Shown: positions 54,296-64,000 of the stretch, one piece after another | Layout of the letters: each line of letters starts with the position of its first letter | Position numbering within the stretch: the stretch's first letter is position 1 | Origin: Posidonia oceanica | Lineage: Eukaryota > Streptophyta > Magnoliopsida > Alismatales > Posidoniaceae | DNA: 64,000 nt | Direction: 5' to 3' | Assembly: GCA_037176725.1 (NCBI GenBank) | Contig: JAZBRS010000035.1 | Coordinates: 48,928,001 to 48,992,000, forward strand | Translations under genes and position numbers: made by a program | The notes under the pieces: model-generated | Seen by the model: only the letters and a program-made list of their open reading frames with translations | What the model was told of the DNA's origin: nothing | Databases searched by the model: none

Positions 54296-54904
54296 TGCTT
54301 GGATTCAGATTTACTGCCTTTAGTCTTGAAAAGACTGTGGTTTTGAGATGTGGTTTTGTGGTGGTTTTTGGACTTGGACTGGTGTAGAGTAACCATTCCA
54401 AGCATGCATCATGGATTTCAAAGAATGCACGTGCTTTGAAAGAAAAGTGGTTATGGTTTTTGAAAAGCATGTTTTAAAAGGAAATTTCATGCTTCTCTGC
54501 TATAGAGTTTTGCAGATGTTGGTGCCTTTACAGACTTCAGGCTTGGGATTGCTAAGAGAGGCAGCTGTGTGGTTTCTGGGAGCTGGTTGCTACTAGTTCC
54601 AGTTTTCGATTGGTTGTTTTCCTTGTTTTTGGTAGGCGTGTGCTGGGTGACAATTAGATGTCACTCATGCGTGTTTCTATTGGTTTTCTTTCAAAGTCTG
54701 ATCATGGAGCTGCAGTCCAGTCTAATGCACATTGTTGGAGCCACATAGCTGCACACCACAAGTTCTGGGTAGAAATAGGTTTGGTTGAGTTTGTTTCAGT
54801 TATTTATCTATTTATTAAAGTTCCTGCAAGTTTTTGGTAAGTTATTTATTTGATAAATTGTTATGGGTAGTTTGATGCTAGCATGTGGTGCCAAGGGCGT
54901 TATA
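54296..54904 (+). repeat. Element F 5' LTR, second part
   Basis: It resumes after E at TGCTT and ends GCGTTATA, the TG..CA end with one base changed. Just inside are GGGTGACAATTAGATGTCACT and GGAGCCACATAGCTGCACA, both shared with LTRs A and I. Confidence 0.85.
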
Positions 54905-54907
54905 GGT

Positions 54908-54920
54908 GATATCAGAGCCT
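54908..54920 (+). promoter_or_regulatory. Element F primer-binding site
   Basis: TGATATCAGAGCC is the Met-tRNA-type PBS TGGTATCAGAGCC with one change, 4 bp after the LTR. Confidence 0.85.
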
Positions 54921-55041
54921 ACGTACACTAAGTGCACTAGTTTAGGTTGTTCGGTCTAGTGGCTCCGTAGCACTGCATGATAGGAGTCGTCTGCACCTGA
55001 GTTATTTCATGGCTTTGTGTGAAATTGTGGTCGATTGTAGG

Positions 55042-56146
55042 ATGCTGTTGCGAGGAAGAGGTGAGGGGAAGGCTCCTGCATCAAGTTCAGAGGCTAGGGA
55101 GAAGAGAAGATGGCATGGAATGCAGGAGGAGCTTAGAAGTATGATGCACGGAATCATGCAATCCTTCAGAAAGGGTAGCTTCGGTGGGTCCAAGGGCGAT
55201 CCATGGTTGAACCAATTGAGCCGTCTACTTGCTCAGACTTTCAAAGGCCAGGATAGACTCGAGGAGTGCGAGGCCTACCTATTGCAGATAGAGAAGATTC
55301 TGGAAAGTATGGAGTGTCCGTAAGAGAGATGGGTACGATTGGCCTCCTTTCTACTTGAGGGCGACTCTGATCAGTGGTGGAGGGCCACATGACGTCTAAA
55401 GTTTCCCAATGCTGATCTGCTGATGATCTTTTGGTAGGACTTTCGAGATGCTTTTTATGAGAAATACTTTCCCGATTATGAAAGTGACAGACTGGACCAG
55501 GAATTCAAAGAATTGCAGTAGGGAAACATGTTTGTGGTTGAGTACGAGGCTACTTTCTCTCGCCTCGAGTGATTCACCCAACCCTTCGATTCAGAGGAGC
55601 ATAGAGCCAAGAGATTTGTGGAAGGTTTGCAACCGAGACTGAGAATGAAGGTCATGGGTTATCGATGCCGGACTTTGTTGGATGCGGTGGACTTAGCTTT
55701 CCGCTTTGAGGAAGAATACAAGTGGTACAAGGAGAGCCAACCAAAGAGAAAGGGCAAGATGTTCGCCCCACAATCATTTGTTTCTAGGGTGCTGAGCTCT
55801 GACAATTTCGGGAGCTTAGGAAAGAAAAAGGAAGCAGTGTTCCAGCACATTTACTCATGGAAGGTGTAGTTTCGCCAGGAAGAGTAGTGCTGAAATTAGT
55901 CAGACCGGGTCTAGTAGTGGTCCATAGGGGGAGAGAACTTGTTTTCTCTGTAGTTAGAGGAGACACATAGTGGCACTTTGCCCTCGTCAGTAGCAGGTCG
56001 TAGTATGTTATAACTGTGGAAAGCAAGGACATGTGCAGAAGAACTGCCCGGATCCACTCAAGAAAGCGGGAGATGCACCGTGCCAACCCGATGCATGTTC
56101 ACAATATCCGCTCTAGATGTCGGATCCTTAGAAGATGTTGTGGAGG
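55042..56146 (+). pseudogene. Element F gag, many stops
   Basis: The start is placed at ATG 55042 (MLLRGRGEGKAP) by analogy with element A; an upstream in-frame ATG at 55009 also exists. Gag motifs are LEGDSDQWWRAT, AFYEKYFPDY and FVEGLQPRLRMKVMGYRC. A knuckle CYNCGKQGHVQKNC lies near 56008-56050, and a first knuckle (CSxRRHIVALC-like, ~55950) is degraded. Stops are at 55321, ~55392, ~55435, ~55519, ~55570 and 55867. The frame reaches a GTAAGG donor at 56147. Confidence 0.82.
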
Positions 56147-56264
56147 GTAAGGAACAACAATGAGTTGTATTTTGTAACTCTCCACTTCTGTCATAACTAT
56201 GTGTAACCCGTGTTTGCACTTAATGGTAATTGTTGTTTGTGGTTGTGGTATGTGATATCTCTAA
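56147..56264 (+). other. Probable gag/protease intron, element F
   Basis: It starts GTAAGG directly after the GTGGAGG block, as in element A. The homologous acceptor site reads CTAA instead of TTAG, one G-to-A loss. Removing 118 bp joins gag to the protease frame. It is the second independent copy of the junction seen at 2664-2791. Confidence 0.55.
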
Positions 56265-57335
56265 GTTCTTTTCTGGTAGTAGACCGAATGGCCAGAGTGT
56301 TGTTTGACTCAGGGAGTTCATTTTCTTTCATCTCTGAGTCTTTTGTGGCAGAGATTGGGGATAGGCCAACGAGGTTGGCTTTTCACATCAATGTAGTGAT
56401 ACTGTTGGGGGAGCACAGCTTGGCATGGAGGTATTTGTGGTTAGTTGGCATCAAGTTGGGTGATAAAAGTTTCAAGGCCAGTTTAATAATAATGGACTTG
56501 TAGGAGTATGATATCATACTAGGCATGGATTGGCTGACACAACATTCAGCAATGATTGATTGTGCTAAGAAGAAGGTGCAGTTAGAATGCCCAGGACAAG
56601 GTTTCTGCTCTGTTTAGGGAGTGAGACTGGGGGAGCCAAAGCAAGTGATCTCTGCGATAAAGGCCTACTGCTCCTTAGCAAAGGGTTGTGTGTGGTATTT
56701 GGCCAGTGTTGTTGTATCCTCCTCATCGACTTTAGGGGTACATGATATTTCAGTTGTCTGTGAGTACCCCAATGTTTTTCTAGAGGAGTTACCTGGAGTA
56801 CCGCCACATAGGGAGGTGGAATTCTTGATTGATTTGGTGCTGGGGTTGGACCCTATTTCAAAGGCTCCTTACAGAATGGCACTTGTAGAATTGTGAGAGC
56901 TCAGGAACCAGCTGTAGGAGTTACTGGACAAGGGGTTCATCATGCCAAGTGTGTCACCTTGGGGTGTGCCTGTCTTATTTGTCAAGAAGAAGGATAGTTC
57001 ACTTCGATTGTGTATAGACCATCGAATGTTGAACCAAATAACTGTGAAGAACAAATATCCCTTGCCCAGAATAGAAGATTTGTTTGACCAGCAACAGGGA
57101 GCTTCTGTCTTTTCAAAGATTGACTTGATGTCAGGCTATCACCACCTGAGAATCAGGGAGTTTGATGTCCATAAAATGGCATTTCGAACTCGATATGGCC
57201 ATTACGAGTTTGTGGTTATGCCTTTTGGACTAACTAACGCACCAGCCGCATTTATGGATCTGATGAACAGGGTGTTTAGGCCCTACCTAGATCAGTTTGT
57301 GGTGGTGTTCGTAGATGATATGCTGGCTTACTCTT
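56265..57335 (+). pseudogene. Element F protease and truncated RT
   Basis: Protease has MARVLFDSGSSFSFI (Met at 56288) and YDIILGMDWLTQHSAMIDC. The RT N-terminal half has [47 protein letters not shown] and FVDDMLAYS. Stops are at about 56501, 56615, 56894 and 56914. The coding sequence ends abruptly just after the catalytic box where insertion G begins, so RNase H and integrase are outside the window or lost. Confidence 0.87.
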
Positions 57336-57385
57336 TGTAGACACCCCATTTTGACAGGCTTTAAGTTGGTGGATTTCCCTAGAGC
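57336..57385 (+). mobile_element. Element G: first 50 bp of a D-family LTR
   Basis: TGTAGACACCCCATTTTGAC begins here and continues with a GTGGAT block matching the start of element D read in reverse (TGTTGACACCCCATTTTGAC, then ATGGTGGAT). It interrupts the F RT frame and is itself cut by element C after 50 bp. The remainder must lie beyond the window if C is a simple insertion. Confidence 0.75.
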
Positions 57386-58985
57386 TGTAAATATCCCATT
57401 TTTGCATTTCCCAGAGTTCATAGAGGTTAGGAACTTCTGAGGCACCCAGATCACATAATTAAGACTTAATAACATATTTTCCGGAGTTTTCATGATTTAC
57501 TTAAAAACAATACTTGATTTTGCTTAACTCAAGGTTGTTAGCTGTGGCAGAGCTAACACACTCAGACTCGTGGCAAGTCCAAGTACCTTGAGCACACTTT
57601 ATCCCACTCAAATCCATGGCAGATTTGAGTTAAAGAAGACGTTTTTATGATTTCATGAGATCTCTAAAGTTTTCCCGGCTTTTATCGAGTTTTCTGGATC
57701 AAACTTAAAAGACAGGGTTAAAAATACAAAAGACTTAGCTAGTTGCCTCCCAGAGTGGCGACATAGCCAAGCGCCTTTCAGAGGGGCGACTGGACTGTGT
57801 AGGTGCCTGTGTGACAGGCGACTAACACTATTTCTCTCTCTCTCCAGCTAAATATTAATATTCTGGGCATTAATATAACATACGGGAATTTTATAAGCTA
57901 TTATAACATTTTTCCGTAAATTATTGATATTCATGTGATTTTCTAGCATTCAATATATGGTATAACACATATATCATAAATAAAATAATCAAAGAACAAT
58001 CTAGAAAATCCTAGGTGGCTTTAAAACAAATATCTTGATTTTTAACACGTTTTAATGTACTAATCAAATCCCTAAAAATCAGAACCCAATCCCTTAGAAT
58101 CTCCTAAAAATCAGAAATAAATATTTTAGTTGTCTGAAATAGTGCTACAGCTAGGCGCCACTATATGCGGCGACTAGCTGACGTGGACTCCGCTGACCCA
58201 GTCACGCGGTGTTTCCCCAGCATTTTCCTTTATCTTTTTGGGAGATATTTGTCTCAATCGCCCCCTTATGCGGCGACTAACCCTAAATATCAGTGTTCTT
58301 CTAGAAGCTTCTAGAAACTTCCAAGGGTTGAACCACCCGTATCTCACAGACCTATAAAAAGCCTCCGTGAGTTAGTACATGGGAGGAGGCCAATTTTAAG
58401 ATTTTAGGGTTTGGGATCCATATCCAAGAGAGAGATCAAAAGAAAAGAGAGAGTCTTAGCCTCCACCTCCAATTCAGAGAAACCCTAGATCCCAGAAATC
58501 ACTACATCTCAACTTCGATCCTAGAGATCTCGAGCATTGTCGGAGCTCCAACCGTGCCTCCACTTCCTCATTCCACTGCAAACAGCACGAGGGTGAAGGG
58601 GGTCTCTTCTTCCAATCTTTTTCATTTTCATATTGCATTCCTTAAAATAGGACCCATAGCATAAGCATGCGGGGAACAATCCCCGGTTAGTATTAGATTC
58701 ATTTGTTCATATTATTCTCTGTTTTCTTTTATTATCATTTACTACACACAAACTTATCTAGATCTCTTATTTTTATTTGTTTTGAAGGAAAAGAAAAACG
58801 CTCTTGTGACACGAGGAAGCCATTGGACGACATCTTGCCGTCGATCGAATGAATCGAGTACCCACATCATCTACATCTCCCTAGGCGCCTTTTCCGCTCA
58901 TTGATAAGTGGCGATCACAACAAAGTTGACAACATTGTGGAAGCATTGTCATCTTCATAAACACGTCCCATAATCCACATCCACA
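57386..58985 (+). repeat. Element C 5' LTR (1600 bp)
   Basis: It starts TGTAAATATCCC and ends CATCCACA. GGCGAC motifs occur at ~57757, 57784, 57817, 58169 and 58272. It is shorter than the B LTR by ~250 bp. A TATAAAAA box is at 58353-58360. Confidence 0.88.
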
Positions 58986-60340
58986 GATCTACTGATCACG
59001 GTGGAACCGGCTTTAGCCAACCCTCTGTGCTACATGAGTTTTTCCTTCCTTCCTTCATTTACTTTTTAGATCTAGTTGTTTTTTAGTTGTTTTCGGTTTA
59101 GGAGGCCGTGCGCCTAGGTTTTTCACAACTCCTAAACCCCGTAGTGTTTTCTGTCATTAGAACAGTTTTTCTAACCCAACCACCTTGATCTTAAGGCAAG
59201 AGATCTCGTTAGCACTTTGAGGCAACAACAACCCCCTGTCTAGGGTCGGGTTACTACTGTTCTGAAAAATAGAGAACTCCGGTTTCCAGCTGCCCTGTAA
59301 TCCGGCGCCTAAGTCAGTCGCAGTCCACTGCGGCGACCTCTCAAGGCGCACCCATTACAGGTGACTGGATCTGGGTGTTTATTTCACTATAGATCATTTA
59401 TTATTTTCAGTAGCTTGTGTTGTTTTTCTTTTAGATTTGCAGTAGTTTAAAATCTGATTAACATCCTGTTCACTGTAATTTTAGTTTTCGGATTTTAGGT
59501 TTGTATGTGTCCACCCTTAAGGTGGAAACTATTTCTTTGATATTAAAGTTAAAGTTCCTTGAGATCTCTTTCTCTAACTAAAATAATCAAACAGAGTGAA
59601 CCGGGCCAGTGCAAGTCGCTCACCCATACTCTGTTTGGTTAGGATAGTTAGGTTAAGAACTTAAGGTATCCTAGGGTTTTATTTTTGACTCCTCCTCTTC
59701 CTTAAGTCAAAAATAATTCTTAGTAGATACTTGATACTTTAGTCTTCCTTGTTTATTTATTGTTTTGTGGTTTGATAAGGGCCGATCTTAAGGACAGAAT
59801 TCTAGGTGGTGGGCTCCTCTTTAGAGAGACAAACTCGCCGCCTAGGCCCTCTTGGTAGACCTTGAACGAAGGTCAAAGAGTGGTAACGATAAGCCAAAAG
59901 TCCCATTAATTGTGAACATGTAGGTTTAATTAACTGATTAATTATTTACTTCAACAAGTAAAACCTGCGATCTGTCTGAAACATTGCACTATTTTATTTT
60001 TCTGCTTGTTGCGCGGTCTGTCCAGAACAGACCTTGGCTGCTGGAAGAACAGGGCTTAAGCCGCTTGTTCAGAAGGCATCTCGCTCAGCTACCCTTTCAA
60101 ATGGCAACTTGTTTGGTCACCTGACTTACCGACGACAGCAGGGTAGACGGTCTGTTCCAGTGTGCATTGTTTGCAAGGATTAAATTGTCACCATTAACAG
60201 GTTGAATTTAGACATCAGAACAGCAACTGCTTCTCTTATTTCATTCTCTTTCACTTAATCAAGTCTATATTAAGTAGTGTCATTGAGTCTGTAATTTCCT
60301 TTTTCAAGTTTTCTATAATAATTTAAAAGACAATCTCACA

Positions 60341-62998
60341 ATGGAGCTTTATCGACCAAGTCAAGAGCGCATCAATGTGACATCTGCCTCGACTTCAACT
60401 TCACAGGCACAAGAGCCAGAAGCTCCCAACTTCACACAAGAAGTTGAAGGAGAGAGAGGAGTAAGCCACTCCTGGACATGGAGTACCTCGTTTGCGCACA
60501 CACTTCCCGAAGTAACCTCTCCAGTAGTGCCGCCTACATCGACCGCTTCCTATCTGTCTGAGGAAGCAACTAATGAGATCCACCAACTCTTGGCACGGCA
60601 CCACCATCCCTCATTTAGGAGCCTACAAACCTCATCCATCCACCAACCTTCTTTCTTAAACCCTCACCAAAGCCCACTAATCACGCCCACTCAGACATGC
60701 ACCACGCCACTAAACCCCACTACAAACTTCCCTACCCAAAGTTCATTTCCACAATATCATGCAACACCAACCAATCCTCCCATACACCAAACCATGCCAT
60801 CACACACAACCTACCACCAACCGCAATACCTCGGAACATCATACACAACATACCAACAACCACAATATCCCAGAACATCATACCAACCACAGTATCCCGG
60901 AATAACACACTCACCACAACCTCCCGCCAACACACAATCACATTACACTCCATATCAATCCCTACCCTTCTCTCCACCATACAACCCTCTATCACCATCG
61001 TTCCACCAAACACATGGGCACCTAAACTAAGGACAACAAGCCATGCTAGGACAGGACATCAAAAGAATGATCTCAGAAGTACTCACAGAGGCGGGGGTTA
61101 CACATAAAGCACCAATAAGGTTTGACACTTCTAAATTTCCTCATTTTGTTCTTCCACATGGATTCAAAATGCCAAAGATGAGGAAATACAGTAGAACAGA
61201 GGATCGAAGAGGCCATCTAGCCACATTCACTATGGATGCTCTACCCTATCAATATGACAACGGGCTTACTATCTACCTCTTCTTCAAAAGCTTGGAAGGA
61301 GAAGCACTGGAATGGTTCAACATGCTCACAGTATATGATCTCAGTAGCTTCAAGATGGTTCAGGAAAAATTCCTACTCCAATATAGCCATCGCATCCAGC
61401 ACGAGCCTACAATGAGTGACCTCCTCGCTGAAAGGATGAAACTTGATGAGGAGTTTGCTACTTTTGCAAGCAAATGGAGAGACATGGCTGCAAGGTCCAA
61501 ATGCTACATCCCAGAGAGCCAGGCAGTTGGGGTCATTTCACGAAACACTATAGGAGCACTCAAAACGGGGCTACTGATTAGTGACCTCCAAACATACCCT
61601 CAACTGTACGAGCGTGCTGCTAAAGTCCTCCGTCACAAAGAAGAGCTACAATTCTTAGAGCCTGAGGGAAGAGGCAAGAAGAAGACCTCTAGCTATACAC
61701 ATGAAGGCGTCACTGGTGACATGGCCCAAGTTTCAATTCAGTAGAGGCAGAAGGGGCAAAGGAACCCCCAATATCAGTCTGGGCAATCGTTTCTGGCCCA
61801 AGGGCAACCAACGCAGTACTAGGGGTAGTTAGTGCAGTCAATACAGCATCAACAACAACCGCCACTTGATTACCCAGTACATGCCTAGCAAGGATGGACA
61901 AATAATGCATACCAGGGGCAACAGCAAGGGTAGAGGAGCTACCACAGCATCCCTCCACCAAGGAGCTACAAAGGCCCTCAAAGGTAAAACTACCTGCCGC
62001 TTCCTGAATCAATCCCTGATACATTCAGGATGCTGGTTGAAAGTGGAGATCTACGTCTCCCAGAACCCAGGCCAAGTTTCCCAAATGCTGATATGTCCAA
62101 GCACTGCCCTTATCATCAAAACCATGGGTACACCCTCGAAGATTGTTTCACTGTCAGAGATAAAATACATAATCTTAATGACAAGGGTGAAATCATGTGG
62201 CCTGAGCTTAAAGCCAGATTGAAGGCAGCTCAAGAAGGACAACAAGTGATGCGGATACATCAAGAGCCCTTGTTCAACCATCGAGTGGTTCACGTAGATG
62301 CAGAGATCATCTTATCAGCTGCTCGGTCTGAATTGGCATCCATCCAGTGCATACAAGTAGATCCAGCACAGAGTCCATCAAGCGAAGAGGACCTTGATCT
62401 TAAGGCACCCTCAACACCCACTCTGAATCCTCATGTGCTCCAGAGCTTAACAGAAGAAGATTGGTGGCCCACTTATGATGAGTATGCTGACACTGATTGG
62501 CGCGATGAGAAGACAATGGACTCTCAGGTGCTTTAGGACCTAATAGAAGAAAACCAGTCACCCATTTATGATGAGTACGCTGACTTAGACTGGTACGACA
62601 TACTCAACTCACTGCTCCCAATAGCACAAGCAAGAGTTGATCCTCCTCCTAAACCGCCCGATCCTACAAGAGGACACACTAAGGGCAGTCATGAACACTG
62701 TGTTCATAAAGGAGAGGTTAACACAGAGCACATCAGTGGTCGTACTTCAAAAGGAGGAGGAAATCTGATAGTTTCACTCCAAGACAAAGTCACCAGGGGC
62801 ACACCACCTGAAACGGGTCAGAATGAGTCCGACTCTGACCCTCTGAAAGCAAGGACTGGGCGCAAACCAAAAGAAAGACAAGAATACGCGCCACAAGCAC
62901 CTGACTACTTAACGCCAGGGGCAGACTTCCGCAGTCACTGCTCAGGTAAGCCCCCTCATCTGGGAAGGGAGCTGCAAAGTTCCACTGAACCCGACTGA
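60341..62998 (+). pseudogene. Element C Gag-like protein, broken
   Basis: ATG 60341 (MELYRPSQERINV). The disordered Pro/Tyr region contains expanded QPQY repeats (60800-60910). TAA at 61028 stands where element B has CAG. Capsid-like domain 61043-61680 (MPKMRKYSRTEDRRGHLATF, WRDMAARSKCYIPES), stop at 61742, then a short Gln-rich stretch with further stops. The CHHC knuckle CPYHQNHGYTLEDC is at ~62103-62144. The acidic tail has YDEYADTDW and YDEYADLDW, a duplication B lacks. TAG at 62534. The tail ends PPHLGRE before the TGA at 62996. The capsid part is more intact than in B. Confidence 0.8.
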
Positions 62999-63504
62999 GG
63001 GCAGTGGTTATATTAGCTTAAACTTGTAAATAAGACATTTTCTTTCAGTACTCTGTTTTCCTTCATTTTGTTCTTTATTTATCTCTAATATTAAGTTGGA
63101 CTATAAAATAAATAACAAAAAATGATTGATGAGTATGGACTATACCCAACAACTTAGAACACTAAGCAGAGTTGCCAAAATATTATCTAAGGTTTCCTAA
63201 GCAGAGACCGTGACACCCAGGGAAGGTCCAACCACGGGTTGTGACAACCTGAAGGCATCTTTAGATCCGTGGGAGTTACATACAACGCACCCTTAATTAG
63301 CATGCCAAGATCTAGAAGGAATCCAAGACCAAGTCCTAGCCAAGGAAAGAAAGTTGCATCCTAAATAGAAAAGGAACTGAATAAATGGGGTAACCTCAAC
63401 CTTGTCCTGTTTGCACATACATTTGCACGGGGAGGTAAGAGAAAGGCTAGCTCGGAGCAAAGGCTTATGGTAAGAATCACTTGCTAATTAACTTAGAAAG
63501 CGTC

Positions 63505-63680
63505 CAGAAAAGATGGCAGAAAAAACTTCTAAAACAGAGAGGAAAGAAGGCAGCAAAGAAGCTGCCCAAGTGAGGAAAAATGAAAAGAGACTGTAAAAGA
63601 AACTGTCCAACTGAAAGAGGTCAGTAAAGAGCTGTCCAAAGAGCAGAAAAAGAACATAGCAAAAGCTATCCATGAACCTA
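63505..63680 (+). repeat. Purine-rich tandem repeat in element C
   Basis: Units with GCAGCAAAGAAGCTG(C/T)CC and GTCAGTAAAGAGCTGTCC, homologous and colinear with 45565-45750 in element B. Confidence 0.75.
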
Positions 63681-64000
63681 AGGCATAAACCTATAAAGAT
63701 GCATTAAGGACCAAGGAAAGGCAAGTGGAAGTCAAGATCTGAGCCAAAGTCGAGAGCTTACTGCACTTCAAGCCTCTTTCACCTATCTCACTCACAGACA
63801 AGGGGCAGGGAGTCCTAGAAGTTCGGGGACTGATTAAATGAAGGAAACAATAATCAAACTAAGGCTAGTATGAGGTCCTAAGTTCTCAAAGAGTAGGCAT
63901 GTAAGAAGGGAAAGTTCTCTCACCCTAAATAATACAAGGCAATACAGCAGGGTCTTTAAGTAAGAAGGTTATGACCACACTCATCAATCCAAAAAAGTAT

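Larger units (their letters stand above)
36610..57335 (+). mobile_element. Element F: Tekay-like chromovirus, interrupted by nested insertions
   Basis: This is the outermost element of the right-hand nest. Its own DNA is 36610-38491 plus 54296-54904 (5' LTR, ~2.5 kb), then PBS, gag, intron, protease and RT up to 57335. The rest of pol and the 3' LTR lie beyond the window, past insertions G and C. Everything between 38492 and 54295 is younger inserted DNA. Protein remains closely resemble element A in gag, protease and RT, with more stops in gag. The left flank is 36605-36609 (TTACT), and the matching flank is off-window. Confidence 0.85.
57386..64000 (+). mobile_element. Element C: second gag-only element of the B family (runs off window)
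   Basis: The 5' LTR is 57386-58985. The leader, a Gag-like frame (60341-62998) and the start of the conserved 3' untranslated interior follow to the window end. It is colinear with element B but clearly diverged. No protease, RT or integrase is seen up to 64000. It lies inside LTR G (left flank AGAGC). Confidence 0.85.

Overview
This is plant nuclear DNA made mostly of transposable elements. The evidence is plant-type Ty3/gypsy chromovirus, Ty1/copia and Mutator-like (MULE) coding remains, hAT-type and (TA)n-associated MITEs, initiator-Met-tRNA primer sites, introns, and a single intact host gene of a small Cys-rich membrane-protein type. The species cannot be told from the sequence. Almost every element is old: stop codons, frameshifts and degraded target-site duplications (TSDs) are everywhere, and several stops look like C-to-T decay (for example CGA to TGA).

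Layout, left half. Positions 1-9376 hold a Tekay/Del-like chromovirus (element A) whose 5' LTR is cut by the window edge: 5' LTR end, PBS, gag, a probable gag/protease intron, protease, RT-RNase H, integrase with a chromodomain-type tail, and a 3.2 kb 3' LTR. Next come a solo LTR with a perfect TSD (9487-11319), a non-autonomous hAT element (11584-12680) and a hAT-like MITE (14004-14300). The intact host gene follows (CDS 23978-24355). It probably has a leader exon near 14440-14660, which would imply a roughly 9 kb 5' intron that carries a reverse-oriented decayed Copia element (18730-23213). Downstream are 20-bp minisatellites, two different MITEs each seated in (TA)n tracts, and a LEA-like gene relic.

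Middle. Positions 28627-35352 hold a MULE with ~170 bp terminal inverted repeats. It carries a degraded MuDR-type transposase gene on the minus strand and, converging on it, a degraded gene for a GRF zinc-finger protein with a C-terminal membrane segment. A solo gypsy LTR (33046-34957, perfect TSD) sits just upstream of the transposase start.

Right half, 36610-64000. This is a nest of insertions. Tekay-like element F (+) begins at 36610. Its 5' LTR is split by a reverse Tekay-like solo LTR E (38492-54295). E is split twice more: by B, a complete LTR element with gag but no pol (39199-49350), and by D, a reverse Tat/Ogre-like solo LTR (49665-52916). F resumes at 54296 with the LTR end, PBS, gag, the same gag/protease intron, protease and part of RT. 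At 57336 F is interrupted by the first 50 bp of a D-family LTR (G), which is itself interrupted at 57386 by C, a second gag-only element of the B family that runs off the window. Elements B, C and solo LTR H are one family. It has ~1.6-1.9 kb LTRs and a Gag with a CHHC knuckle, and the complete copy B has no protease, RT or integrase anywhere in its 6.4 kb interior. It fits the class called TR-GAG (terminal-repeat retrotransposons with GAG) and would depend on another element's enzymes.
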